DNA from: Ilyonectria destructans
Lineage: Eukaryota; Ascomycota; Sordariomycetes; Hypocreales; Nectriaceae
Length of the DNA stretch: 64,000 bases
Assembly (NCBI GenBank): GCA_020740775.1
Contig: JAHEWK010000018.1
Span: forward strand, 434,001-498,000
Direction of reading: 5' to 3'
Under the pieces are notes generated by a model. That model saw only the letters and a program-made list of their open reading frames with translations, had not been told where the DNA came from and did no database searches. Position 1 is the first letter of the stretch, and each line of letters begins with the position of its first letter. The position numbers and the translations under genes are program-made. Positions 42,683 to 53,980 of the stretch are shown here, piece after piece.

Positions 42683-44419
42683 ATGTCAGGGCGACTCTTG
42701 CAGAGCTTCATAAGCATCGGGCTCTCGATTGTTTGCATCGGCTGCTATATTCTTCTGATCATTCTCTACTTCAAGCCGAGCATATATCACATCGAATCTC
42801 TCGTCAACCCAGAAAGAAAATCGATCAAACCAACAGTCGCTGTCTCGCTCCTGGCAGCTTTGCTCGCAGCCTCAACCTCCGTCTTTGTTACCAGATGCGT
42901 GGAGCATTCACTCTGGATTGACCTCCGCAAGGGACCAGATGAACAACACCCTAATAGTGTTCTGACCGTCGGCGAGACCAGGCGTCTAGCCCAATGGGCC
43001 ACATCGACGCTGGACCGGTTATTGTACGTCTTTGGTGGCTTTAAGGGCGAAGACAAGAGGTCATGGCTACTTCGCTTCGCAGGTCCCCTGTTGGTAGCGA
43101 CTGCGGCAGTAAGCCCAGTTCTGCTTGTGGGCATTTCTCAGTCCGCCCTGAAGACTGTCACAACGGAGACGGTGCCGCGCACCGCTGACCCGTGGCTCTC
43201 TCACCTCGACACTGGCAACAGTCGGTACCGCGGAGGCAACTCGTACGACAACCCGACAGCAGTGGCTGCCTTGGCCGCCATGAGGAATCTGAGTGCCCCC
43301 ATCGCTCCTCTCTGCGAAGATCTCGATTCACGATCCACGTGCTCTGTGTCGGCGCGCGTCGTTGCCATTCGAGCCCGCTGCACCGCTTCATCCCGAGCCA
43401 ATCCAGACGGTGTCGGGACGATCGCCAACGGGGAAGACTCGAAGAAGTTCTGTGCAGGAAAAGGGACTGCAAGCGAATTATGCGTTGAGCTGGTCGCTAG
43501 CAGTCCGGCAACATATGCTGTGTTTGCCAGCGGTCCGGCCCCATGTACCAAGAGTGACGCTGACGATTGTCCGGCCGCTGGCATACACGGTACATGGGCT
43601 AGGATCTATGGTGTTTGGGTCAATGGCGTCGACATCACGGTTAATTCAACGCATCGAATCAACATTATCGACTGCACGCTCACGTATGGCAACATCACCG
43701 TTGGCCAGAACGGCACATCGCCGCCAACTTTGGACCGTTCTACCTACACTCAGTCTACATCCACAAAGGCTTACCAGTACGGCTTCTCCGAGTACAGCAT
43801 CATTCAGCTGAACCGCATCTACAGCGAGTTGAACAATTCGCCATACGACTGGGACGCTGCGGCGGTGGGAACTGGCTCCAATACTCTGTATAGAAACTCA
43901 ATGGGATTCCTCCTTCTAGGGGAAGATGCCAATAACGATGCCGAGACTGTTGCCCGTCAGATTGAGGCCAACTTCGACATGGCTACGCTCCACGCCTTTG
44001 CTCGTGGTCCCAACTCGTCAGAGCTCGTCTTCGCTCGCTCCCATAGCTCTCCCGTCTACGTATACCAACCATTGGTTCTCCTTATCCTCCTTGTCCCGTT
44101 GTTGGCTACAATCTTGGGGTCGTGGACTCGGTGGCGAGTAGCTGGAGATACCGTCAAGGTTGGCTACGACCCCGTTGGCATAGCCCGTCTCGGCCCTGTC
44201 AGAGGAATGGCTCAAGGGTCTACACCTAGTAAGGAATCTAGGAAGCTTGAAGACTCGTTGATAGTAAGCAGATGGAGACCAGATCGGGGCAATCAGGATC
44301 AGGCCGTTGGTTTTGTTACAGGCTTTCAAGTCAACTCCCCTCAAGGCGACGTGTTCATTTCACAGCAAGGGCCAACGAATGAAGAACATCCAGGCGCCAA
44401 GGGAGATAGTCAGGCCTGA
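42683..44419 (+). CDS. Unclassified fungal membrane protein, 578 aa
   Basis: Single exon. Two N-terminal membrane helices (about residues 8-30 and 52-72) are followed by a cytoplasmic loop, a third helix (about 150-172), a large outer domain of about 290 residues with many Asn-x-Ser/Thr sites and spaced cysteines (for example CEDLDSRSTC), a fourth helix near residue 465 (PLVLLILLVPLLATIL) and a hydrophilic tail. This layout recurs in fungal plasma-membrane proteins of unknown function. It is broadly like the DUF3433-type protein at 20.3-22.3 kb, but I see no convincing shared motif. The gene is intact although it lies between transposon debris on both sides. Confidence 0.7.
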   Translation: MSGRLLQSFISIGLSIVCIGCYILLIILYFKPSIYHIESLVNPERKSIKPTVAVSLLAALLAASTSVFVTRCVEHSLWIDLRKGPDEQHPNSVLTVGETRRLAQWATSTLDRLLYVFGGFKGEDKRSWLLRFAGPLLVATAAVSPVLLVGISQSALKTVTTETVPRTADPWLSHLDTGNSRYRGGNSYDNPTAVAALAAMRNLSAPIAPLCEDLDSRSTCSVSARVVAIRARCTASSRANPDGVGTIANGEDSKKFCAGKGTASELCVELVASSPATYAVFASGPAPCTKSDADDCPAAGIHGTWARIYGVWVNGVDITVNSTHRINIIDCTLTYGNITVGQNGTSPPTLDRSTYTQSTSTKAYQYGFSEYSIIQLNRIYSELNNSPYDWDAAAVGTGSNTLYRNSMGFLLLGEDANNDAETVARQIEANFDMATLHAFARGPNSSELVFARSHSSPVYVYQPLVLLILLVPLLATILGSWTRWRVAGDTVKVGYDPVGIARLGPVRGMAQGSTPSKESRKLEDSLIVSRWRPDRGNQDQAVGFVTGFQVNSPQGDVFISQQGPTNEEHPGAKGDSQA

Positions 44420-44642
44420 AGTCTAAGAATAAGTTGTCTAATAGCGACTAATGCTGGCAGGGAGTGCGAATTCTAAATTGATAGATTACTACCTAGCTAA
44501 GGTTGTAGCCGTATTTGATGCCAGTTGTAAGACCTAATATTGCATACAGCACAATAACTGTCTTACAAACACTCTAATCTTAATAACATCTCCAAGGCCT
44601 TGACGACGAAACGTCTAAATAAACAGTCTATAGTTTTAACTA
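44420..44642. other. Short 3' flank
   Basis: No gene; mildly AT-rich lead-in to the OrsD-like fragment. Confidence 0.3.
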
Positions 44643-45062
44643 TTAATAAAACCAATATGTTTCCGAATTGAAATCCCAGGAGCAGTCGTCATATACAATC
44701 TTTAGTGCATGTCTCGTAAGCGAATCACCGTTCTTTAGATTAAAAGGCATTATTCCATATAATGCTGCAAGAGAGCCGACCACAATACTGTTGTAAATAT
44801 CGCCATAAAGCCTGCAGTCTGAGATTATGACCATGAGTACAAGACACTTATCATTAAGCCACTTTCTGAGGTCCTCAGTCTGACCCAGACCGAGCCTATC
44901 GCTATTGCTCTGGGTTAGCTCGGATGCTATATGGACCGCCTCCATTATGGCAACTGCCTGCCCATCAGTAAGTTGGTAATGCAGTCTTGGCCCTGTCTTC
45001 TGCCATGCAAGGCGAAACATATAGCATACCAAACGCTGGAGAACCCGCCTGTATTTTCGATA
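44643..45062 (-). pseudogene. OrsD-like multicopy protein fragment (middle part)
   Basis: The minus-strand frame reads YRRVLQRLVCYMFRLAWQ, then LHYQLTDGQAVAIMEAV and later DIYNSIVVGSLAALYGI, in the order seen in the central region of long OrsD-like proteins (a YxRVWxxLxCFxYR block, an LT..Q block, and a GDLFESxVVGFLAVLGI block). It ends at a stop at 44643 and has no zinc finger or helicase part attached. A relic of a multicopy, transposon-associated gene; the assignment is from remembered family pattern only. Confidence 0.5.
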
Positions 45063-45290
45063 TGTCTCTTCCCTTAAGTTGTAGATAATGGGCTTCTATA
45101 ATGAGCGGCCGGCAAAAAATAAGTTAAGCTGGTGTTAATTAAAGATATTGAGTCTTCCTTCCTTAAGCGAGGGCCGGGCACGGGCTATAACACGGTTGAG
45201 AGAGCCTACAGATGCTGTAAGCTATAACCCCAGAACTCTACTAGAGTTTATTTTCCTAGCCCACTTTCCCGGGGGTAGAGTTTATTTTCT
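45063..45290. other. Spacer before an AT-rich island
   Basis: No gene recognised. Confidence 0.3.
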
Positions 45291-46850
45291 GGCCCTTTAG
45301 TAGTATTTATTTATACTTAGCTAATTAAAATAGAGCATTTAGCTATATTTCTACTAGTTACTTCTCTATTAGCTACAATACTAGATAATTAGCTGCTACT
45401 CTCTCTATATCTTCTTTTAATTTCTATACTATAAATTTTAGATTAAGAATAGGTAGTTTTAAGAAACTATAGTAAATAATACTTAATTATAAAAGTATAC
45501 TGTAATTTCTAATAGCTATTCTTTATTATTATACTTCTATTTAAAATAGAATAAAAAAGTATATAAAGAAAGAAATAAAAAGAAATTAAAGGAAATTAAA
45601 GAATTATATAAGAAATATTATTATTAAAATCACTATTCTAATTACTATTTTAAATTCTATATAGTTATATACTTATATAAATATAATAAGAGACTTAATC
45701 TATTAATTATAAATCTAATTATAGTCTTTTACCTCTTTTAAACCTTCTCTATAATATCCCTCTATTAATTCCCTTAGGTTCTTATAGTTATTAATTTATT
45801 AGCTATAAGTTAACTAATACTATATTATTTATTAGCTATATAGACTATACAGTACTATATAAGCTGTTAATAAATACTCTTTCTGCTGGAAAAAGTATAT
45901 ACCTTTAGTATTTTCAAATTAAAGCCTTAAGATAGATTAGGTCTATAGTAACCCAGAGTTATAAAGCTATATCTTAACCTGCCAGCTCTTAAATTATATA
46001 ATAGCTAAAAACTATTAGCTATATTAAATAAAGCTTATTAGATTAGTTAATTTAGACTTCTATAATATCTTTAAATTCTAACTTTTTAGCTGCAATTTAT
46101 AGTCTTAAAATAAAAATTAAATTACTTAGAATTAAATAATAGAGATTAAAAAAGAAGCTATAAGTATACTAATAATTAGAAAAGACTATATTAGTCTATA
46201 GTATAAAGCAGAAAGTAGATATCTTTAATTAGTTAAGTAGTTAGTTAAGTAATTAGTTAAGTAGTTAGTTAAGATATATATAAGAATAGAAGGATAATTA
46301 GAATATAAGAGGTAAGATTTATAGAGCTTTTATATCTATTATAATTTTATCTTTTTTAAGATCTAGCTTTTTTAGTAGATTTAGCTTTTTTAGTAGATCT
46401 AGCTTTTTTAAGATATAGCTATTTCTATAGCTTATTAAGGTATTAAAAAAGATAACTAGTTAGACTAAAAATCTTAATCTATTTAAGTAAACTGTTAATC
46501 TTTAAATAGACTGAGTATATAGTCTGTATTATTAATACTATTATTAGTATTTTCTTTTTACTATTAAGCTTTTAGTTCCCCCTCTGGGTATATATATACT
46601 AGAGTACTCTAACCTCTTAATATAAGAAATATAATATAGATTAATATTATTAATAAGATTATATCTCTTATATTATAGAAACTTCTTTAGTAAGTATCTA
46701 TCTTTAGAAAGAATATCTCTTTTTTCTTATTAAAAATAAAACTATTTATTTATCTTTTATAATATTATATTATAAGGTGTAAAATATATAGCTTTATATA
46801 TATTAGATAAAACCGCTATATATCTATAGGTTAAATACTGCAATATACTT
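45291..46850. repeat. AT-rich RIP-type island containing repeat copy C
   Basis: About 1.55 kb of AT-rich, TpA-rich DNA with stops in every frame and short internal repeats (GTTAGTTAAGTA units near 46230-46270; AGATCTAGCTTTTT units near 46365-46410). It contains copy C of the dispersed repeat. Confidence 0.75.
46395..46620 (+). repeat. Dispersed repeat, copy C (RIP-damaged)
   Basis: Aligns with copies A and B across its length. It is closer to B but keeps a few CpC/GpG-rich words (CCCCCTCTGGGTA) that B has lost. Upstream it carries two extra AGATCTAGCTTTTT-like units. Confidence 0.85.
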
Positions 46851-47085
46851 CCTGCAGAGCAGCATAAGATAGCCGAGGATATTAGGAAAATACCCAATAT
46901 TATTCGAGATCAGCAAGGGCTTTCTGGGTTCCGCTTCCTACCTCTAACAGCTGACCTAATCCCCTGCCTCAGGTCTCCAGAACCTGACGGGCTCAAGTGT
47001 CGAAAGTGCCCGTATATTGCTCGGTACCTCCGGGATCCTGAAGGGGATGTAAATGGGAGTTTAGGCCGATTATAGTCATACTGAT
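46851..47085 (+). pseudogene. OrsD-like zinc-finger fragment (second finger region)
   Basis: Plus strand: QHKIAEDIRKIPNIIRDQQG, then GFRFLPLTADLIPCL and EPDGLKCRKCPYIARYLRD, the characteristic run between the two fingers and into the second finger of OrsD-like proteins (IPxIIxDQxGL...PPxxDGLKCxxCPYIAR). Just after ARYLRD the frame breaks, and the expected HCKWEH-like end appears shifted as CKWEF. Together with the fragments at 41.4 and 44.6 kb it shows that members of this family were repeatedly inserted and decayed here. Confidence 0.68.
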
Positions 47086-47589
47086 GTGGTGATAATATAA
47101 GTGAAGAGCCAACTTCCACGTGACCAGGAAGACTGTTAGATCTCGTGACTCTATAATAGGGGTCTGACGGCCTGAGTTAGGTGCCTTTTACACAGCGAAA
47201 TGTACGATCAAATAATGCCAATTTAGGTTGATTGAATTGATAATAATTACGACCTTAATAACGTCGCTGTGACTGATGGATTGATGGGGATAGGCGGAGT
47301 TTCCTGCGGACTTCCCGCTGATCTGCGGATTTAGAAGCTCGGCCGGACTTATCGGCTTGCCGGGCTCGGGAATCAATTCAAGCCCGAGTTCGTTGAGTGG
47401 AGAGCCCCAGAATGAGACCACGTAGGCAATGGAGCGAATGTAGGCTCGTCATAAACTAGATCTTCAAGAAAGACAAGCTGACATGAATTTTGCTCCGGCT
47501 CTGTCTCATTCAAACCTTGTTTCTCATCCTACCCTCCAAGAGTGGTCCTAGGCACTGTTTGGATAGCCGAACGAAATTCCGTGCACAGT
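47086..47589. other. Intergenic region upstream of the hydrolase pseudogene
   Basis: No gene seen; a minus-strand open frame at 47188-47421 has no motif. Confidence 0.4.
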
Positions 47590-48517
47590 ATGGCCTTCAA
47601 TCCACCAGGAAAGTGCTGTACCCTTGGTTTTCGCCATGAGTATGCCTTGTCTCGCTCATACATACGAATCACACATCTCGAATTTAAGAGTGCCGTTTTA
47701 ACACTTCTACAGGGGCGAGTTGACGGGCAAGCCGATTAAGATTGGTGATGGAAAGATGAACGCCTATCTCGCTTTGCCGCCTGCTGGTACGAACGCTAAG
47801 ATCGCCGCTGTCCTCTATTTGACGGACTTGGTTGGCATCTAGAACAACAACAAGCTGATGGTGGACCAATCCGCCGCCAATGGTTATACCTGCCTAATGT
47901 CCGACCTATTCAATGGCGACTCTCTACCTGATCCTGTACCGGTGGACTTTGACATTCAGCAGTGGGTATTAAAAGGCCGTGATGGTGATAATCCGCATAT
48001 ACCTGAGACTGTTGATCCTGCTATCATAGCAGGTATCAAAGCGCTACGGGATCTTGGCATAGCTAATATTGGTGCTGTGGGCTACTGCTTCGGCGCCAAG
48101 GTGAGTAGCTCCAAGTGGTGCACCTCTCTTTACTAGACTAACTCGACGTCGTTTTCTAACCCTAGTATGTCGTTCGCCACTACAGTAGTGGTTTCAAAGT
48201 TGGCTATATTGGCCACCCAGCGTATATATCGTGACGAAGAGCTGCAGGCTATCTCAGGCCCACTATCTATCGCTGCAGCCGAGATAGATACCATCGTCAC
48301 GACCGAAATGCGACATGAGTCTGAAAAGTTTCTGTCTAAAACAGGCCAACCTTGGCAGATCAATTTGTTCTCTGGCGTCGAGCATGGGTTCGCCACGCGC
48401 GGGGATCTTACCGTAAGGAGGGAGCGTTTTGCTAAGGAGCAGGCTTTTCTCCAAGCCGTGGCATGGTTTGACAAGCACCTGTTGCAAGAAACACATGAAA
48501 CGAGGTCGTATCAATGA
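47590..48517 (+). pseudogene. Dienelactone hydrolase family pseudogene
   Basis: The exon structure is still visible: 47590-47639, 47713-48100 and 48166-48517, with introns of 73 and 65 bp. Translation gives a classic fungal dienelactone hydrolase: RHEGELTGKPIKIG at the N-terminus, KLMVDQSAANGYTCL, the nucleophile elbow GYCFGAK (Cys), the acid residue in SIAAAEIDTIV and the catalytic His in SGVEHGFATRG. Two lesions break it: an in-frame TAG at 47840-47842, just after LTDLVGI, and a one-base shift near 48230 between HPAYIS and DEELQ. The rest, including the catalytic residues, is well kept, so inactivation looks recent. Sequencing error could explain one lesion but hardly both. The family hydrolyses dienelactones in aromatic catabolism. 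Confidence 0.82.
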
Positions 48518-49053
48518 ACGCGCCCGAAATCTATAAATCACCATCATTTGTTTCCCTGCTGCTTTTCCTATAGATAAATATCTTAGCCAGTAGCCCCTGT
48601 CTGTACGTCATTTTGTCGGACGCACGAGGGATCGGATTGTGGCCCGAGTTGAACAGGTCAAATTGGCGAGTAACAACGTAATATCAGGGGCCTAATGTCA
48701 GGCTATTCAATTGATCAAAAGGCTGTTCTCGACCTCTGTTGAATGATCAATTCGATATGTGAGATTTTTGCCCCTTCCCCTCTTTTGGAGGTAACATCCC
48801 AAGGCTCTAGCCTATTTCGTCTGACACATTTCCTCACTAGGATCTAGTTTCGAAACGACAAAGATCTGCTCCTCGGTCCCTTCAGAGTATGATTGGCTCT
48901 CCTCTTGGTGAATCTGACCGAACATTGCCGAACTTTGGAGCCGATAAATCTTCCAGGTGCTTGGAAGGTTCCTCAATGCAGGTGTACCCCCCTCGCAATG
49001 ATGCACCGTAGATTGTGCATCCTTCTCCAACTTGTATAAATATTGCTGCAGAG
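48518..49053. other. Promoter region of the tannase gene
   Basis: No gene. A TATAAATA box at about 49036 lies only 18 bp before the ATG at 49054 and about 57 bp before the next in-frame ATG at 49093, which therefore may be the real start. Confidence 0.45.
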
Positions 49054-50786
49054 ATGGCGTCTCTGGGACTCTCAACTCAAGCAACCGCAATCATGGCTCT
49101 GTTTTCACTTGCTACGGCGATCCTTGCCCTTGCGTTGTCTGGTCTAACAACTGCCAACCCTACGTGCAAATCTACGACATTCAAACACCTCACTCTCAAA
49201 AACATTCATGTCTTGCATCTAAATGTTACCGCTATGAGAAAAGTCCAAGTAAACTTGACCGCGACGCAGGTCGGCTCTGGTCCTGGAGGAAGCACAGGCG
49301 ACAGAAACGTTGAAATCGACTACTGTCGGATCGCTCTTCGATACACGCACCCTGGCCAACACGATACCGTCAATACATACATCGGACTCCCCATGTTTGA
49401 ATCGGCATGGAACCACCGATTCTTGATGAATGGTGGCGGAGGCTGGACAGCGGGTGGCGACACCGTAATTCTTGCTCCCGTCGCTGCTGGTTTTGCTTCC
49501 TCATCCACAGATGGCGGACATAATATCACGACGCCCACTGCGCAATGGGGCCTCGTGAGTGAAGGCAATGTCAACTGGCCTGCATTGCAAGACTTTTCTA
49601 GCGTGGCGCTGGATGAGGCTGCGACATTGGGTAAAATGGCCGCCAACATCTATTTTGGTTCTCTCCCCAAGTTTTCCTACTGGAACGGCTGCTCTACTGG
49701 CGGTCGTCAGGGCCATATGATGGCTCAGAGATATCCGAAGCAGTTTGATGGCATCGTCGCTGGTTGTCCAGCGATCAACTGGCAACGATTTATCCCGGCC
49801 GAAGTCTGGCCTGTTATCGTGGCTCAAATTCTTGGTAAGTACATCACACACCGCAAGCATCTGTATTCCAGAGACAACTAACTAGTGTGGCAGATATCCG
49901 TCCCCCAGCCTGTGTTCTAGATACGTTCAAAGATGCAGCCATCATAGCGTGTGACGAGATGGACGGGGTTATGGACGGTATCATTTCCGATCCGTCGTTG
50001 TGCGATTTCGATCCCTATTCAATCGTCGGCCAGACTGTCCACTGCGAGGGTCTAAAAGCCTCAATTAAAATCACCACGGAGATGGCCAGTCTCGTAGAAG
50101 AGATTTGGAGAGGGCCGATGACGAGGGATGGAAAGTTCCAATGGTACGGACTTCAACACGACGCCAATATGACGTCGCTTCTCAACACCGCTTGCACAAC
50201 TCCCGAAGATTGCAAGATGAATCCTTTCTCTATCGCATTCGACTGGGTGCAAGTCTTCCTGAACAAGACCAGGAACCCCTCTTTCACCCTTGATGGCACG
50301 GGCAGAAGGGAGTATGAGCGATACTTCCGTGAATCTATCCATAAATACGGCTCCGTTATTGGAACCGACGACCCGGATCTGACCGAGTTCAAAAAGGCAG
50401 GCGGGAAGATGATTACATGGCACGGCATGCAAGACCCCCTCATCATGCCAAACGGCACTATCGACTACTACAAGCGTGTTTTGGAACATGATGTCAACGC
50501 TGCCGACTTCTACCGATTGTTTCTCGCACCAGGTGTCGGCCACTGCGGTGGTGGCGTCGGGTTTGATCCTAGCAGTACTGTGTTTGACGCCATTAGGGAC
50601 TGGGTTGAAAGAGACAAGGAGCCGGAGGCGCTGACCGGCTTCGGACAAGCGGTGGGAAAGAAGCCGCAAGGCAAGACTCGAAAGGTTGAGCTGTGTGCGT
50701 ATCCGAAGCAGCTCAGATACAACGGCCCGGATCCGAACAAGGCGTCGTCGTTTACTTGTCGATTAGACTATTCGCCAAAGAGGTGA
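49054..50786 (+). CDS. Secreted tannase/feruloyl esterase family enzyme, 557 aa
   Basis: Exons 49054-49834 and 49894-50786 (1674 nt; 59-bp intron). The signal peptide is near residues 14-35 (MALFSLATAILALALSG); the ATG at 49093 would start right at it. The catalytic set of the family is complete: GCSTGG with Cys213-Ser214, Asp441 in WHGMQDPLI, and His477-Cys478 in GVGHCGGG (the CS-D-HC motif, in which the two Cys form a disulfide joining Ser and His). Such enzymes cleave ester bonds of gallate or ferulate in tannins and plant cell walls outside the cell. Asn-x-Ser/Thr sites are frequent. Two aromatic-compound genes flank it: the broken dienelactone hydrolase upstream and a P450 downstream. 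Confidence 0.9.
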
Positions 50787-52168
50787 ACTGGCATGGGGGC
50801 CACCTGAATGTGTGGTTCGGCGTGACTGGGTTTGGCAGGTTACCATTCTATTATGATTCCCTTGATTAGTTGCCAACGCGGGTATGGGTGGATTGGACTA
50901 AGCTTTCAACATCTCTTAGGGCCATAATGTGATATATTAGGGGGGTCTCTGGGGGGCTGATTTTGAGGGGGCGAACCGCATCAACACAAACACCGTGATC
51001 ATCAGCAGCTTTCAACTTCAACAGTAGGAAGGAACGAGACCTCCCCGTTGGCTAGATTGAGCCGGTCTTTTTAATTCTACTATGTCTTTTGCCTTCTAGC
51101 TATGCGGCTGTTCCACAATTGCTTGCTGTCTCTCCCTGCAATCCGAATCCACGAGCCCAATCTGCTGCGTCTCACACCTTCGTCCCCCGGCATGCGCGTC
51201 TGGCCAGCCACTGTAACTCAGTTTAAAACCTTTGCTATTGAGGCAGAGTTTCAAAGGGCCCGGGGGAGCCTACAATCATGTGTAAATCAATCAATCCATC
51301 AATCCCCACATTGTCTCGGTGAGCTCGCCCGTCTTGTCATGGTACTTCCGTGGGTCCCCCCAAATGCCTCGTGCCGATGGAGCCGCACCAAAGGGTGGGG
51401 GCCGAGCCTGATAGGCCAGTAAAATAGGACGGCGGGGGAAACGTGCTGTGGTTGCGGGACTGGTTGAAATAGTCTGCTCGGTGAGTTATAAGGGAAAACA
51501 AACAGGGTCTGGAGGATGACGTGTGGGGGGCTCAGGATATCGGCACCAGGTGCTGAAAGAGCTTGCTAGAAAATAGAGGCCTTTAATCTCGACTCGACGT
51601 TGATTCGACGGCCAACAAATAACCCAGGTTATCCTTTTTGATCCCGAGATATCCGCACTAACCTACCCATAGCCTCTAAAAGTGCCCACACTAGGTTAGA
51701 CGCCCACGTTGCCTTCATAATGGTACTGCTTCTGTGGGGAATGTGGGGGATTCTAGTCTAAGTCTCGTTCGGTTGTGTGGCACCATTACACCCCGTGCTT
51801 GAATCCTCCCTCGCGATGCCCCAAGCCGGTGATGCGGAGGCAACTATTGCCATGATTGGGCGGGATGACTCGTGAGTGAAAGACTTCGGTCATGGATCTC
51901 CATCGTCACCCGGCCAGGTGTAAGATGTGCCAGTCCAGTATTCTCAACGCCGAACAGCGAGCCGAGCGGGCGATTTTCGGTGTCTATCGTAAAGGAAGTG
52001 GTACGTATGTAAAGAGACAAGTCTCGCAACTGTAGGGTTTCGCACACGTTATCGTCTCCATCCTCTCGCCCCGGGCACATCGAAAGGTCGTCGATTCCAT
52101 CAAAGCTTGCGCTCGTTCACCAGAGTCTTCCCGTTCAAAAGACCAATTATCCTCAACGCTTGTCCAAG
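50787..52168. other. Long intergenic region, no gene supported
   Basis: Contains G-rich stretches near 50940-50980 and minor open frames without motifs on both strands, including minus-strand frames around 51844-52427 that run into the P450 gene. I see nothing else. Confidence 0.4.
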
Positions 52169-53980
52169 ATGTTGGGAAGCTTTCTGTCCTTGCCATATTT
52201 AGCGTTCTTTTCTTTCGCGGCTTTGATAGCATGGGCACTACGCAATAAATACGGTTATGGAATTGCGAAAATCCAAGGCCCGACTCTGGCTGCCTACACA
52301 GATCTCTGGAGATTTTGGTTGGTCTGGGGTGCTCGACCAGAGAAAACACACATTGCACTGCACGAAAAATATGGCCCTGTTGTTCGACTTGGTCCAAACA
52401 ATGTCTCAATATCAGACCCTGAAGCAATAAAAATCATCTACGCACTGAATGCCAATTTTGTCAAGGTCAGCCTTTTCTTTTCTGTTCCTGCCTGCCAGAT
52501 TGAACGCCTGTGGTATATGAAACTGCCTCCTAACACCTCATCGACTCTGCGTAGTCAGAATTCTATCCCGTTCAGCAGACCATCAACAGAGAAGGCTGTC
52601 TGATGCAGGGCATGTTCAACACTACCGACGAGAAATACCATGCAAAATTGCGTCGAGCGGTCTCGAACGCGTATGCCCTGAGCACGTTGGTCCAATTCGA
52701 GCCGTTCGTGGACTCGACCACCAAGACACTTCTTCAGCAATTATCCGAGCGTTTTGCGGATCGGGCCGACAACTCAGGTATCTGCAACTTCGGAGAGTGG
52801 CTACAGTTTTATGCCTTCGACGTGATTGGAGAACTCACCTACTCTCAGCGACTGGGCTTTGTGGACCGAGGTGTTGACGTGGATAACATCATTGGCAACC
52901 TCGAATGGTTCCTTCGTTACTCCGCCATTGTAAGCCATCCTTGTTGAGCGAGAAGTGACATCTTCTCATCAAAAGCTTGTTCTGTCTAATGCCTTGCTAG
53001 ATTGGACAAATTCCAATCTTGGATTGTCTACTGCTCAAGAACCCAATTCGCCTGTTCCTTACCAGGATTGGTATCCTGAACGCGACGTCCCCTGTGGTGG
53101 CGTTTGCAAAAAAGCGTATGACCGCCCGGTTGGCATCGACAAAAGCTCCATCAGAGACTGAGGCTGGTACTCAATCGAATCGCGACTTTCTCACACGCTT
53201 TCTCGAAGCCAGCGAAAAAGACCCCGAATTTATGCACCAAAATCGAGTGCTTGCGCTGACTACAGCGAACATGTTTGCTGGGTCTGACACCACGGCCATC
53301 ACTCTTCGAGCCATTTTTTATTTCCTGCTCCGCAATCCTGAGAAGCTTCAGAAGCTTCTCCAGGAACTCGACCAAGAGGAAATTGCCGGCCATTTCAGCG
53401 ACAGCCCGCTCGTCAAATGGCGCGAAGTTCAAGGGCTTCCGTATTTGACGGCAGTTATCAAAGAGGCTCTCCGCTGTCATCCAGCCACAGGGCTGCCTCT
53501 TGAGCGGATAGTACCCCCAAAAGGCATCGAAATCTGCGGGAATATCTTGCCCGGCGGCACCATCGTGGGATGCAGTGCGTGGACTGTGCATCGCAGCGAA
53601 ATCGTGTTTGGCCCAGAGACCAACAAATTCCGTCCAGAACGCTGGATCGAGGCCACAGAGACGCAAAAGGCGAAAATGACCAGCTCTCTGTTCTCCTTCG
53701 GTGCTGGAGCTCGCACGTGCGTTGGAAAGAATATCAGCTATCTGGAAATGTATAAATTGGTTCCTGCGTTATTGAGGACCTACGAGGTAAGCATAACGTC
53801 CACCTCCATTTATACACGAGCGAGTGCTGCTCCGTGGAAGTGTGCCATGGCTAACTTGATTTGCGTTGCCTAAAGATTTCCCTCGTCAACCCAGAAAACG
53901 AGTGGGAGTTAAGAAACGCGTGGTTTATAAAGCAGAGCAACTTCCTCGTCCGATTAAAGACGAAAACCCCGAAGCCCTAA
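52169..53980 (+). CDS. Cytochrome P450, pisatin-demethylase-like, 520 aa
   Basis: Exons 52169-52465, 52555-52929, 53001-53786 and 53876-53980 (1563 nt; introns 89, 71 and 89 bp, all phase 0). An N-terminal membrane anchor (LPYLAFFSFAALIAWAL) places it in the endoplasmic reticulum. The oxygen-binding I-helix reads AGSDTTAITLRA, the ExxR pair is Glu379-Arg382, FRPERW follows, and the heme loop FSFGAGARTCVGKN gives heme-ligand Cys464. The block IGQIPILDCLLLKNP and overall pattern fit the group containing pisatin demethylase and related fungal P450s, which oxidise plant phenolics or act in secondary metabolism. The short fourth exon, inferred from phase and a KTKTPKP ending, completes the usual length. 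The substrate is not predictable. Confidence 0.88.

Noticed and set aside
50061..50669. 202-codon minus-strand open frame
   Set aside because: Lies entirely opposite the second exon of the tannase gene, whose catalytic residues are intact; it is a shadow.
51844..52427. Minus-strand gene in front of the P450
   Set aside because: The frames overlap the P450 first exon on the opposite strand and show no domain.
53151..53666. 171-codon minus-strand open frame
   Set aside because: Antisense to the P450 third exon, which carries the I-helix and ExxR motifs.
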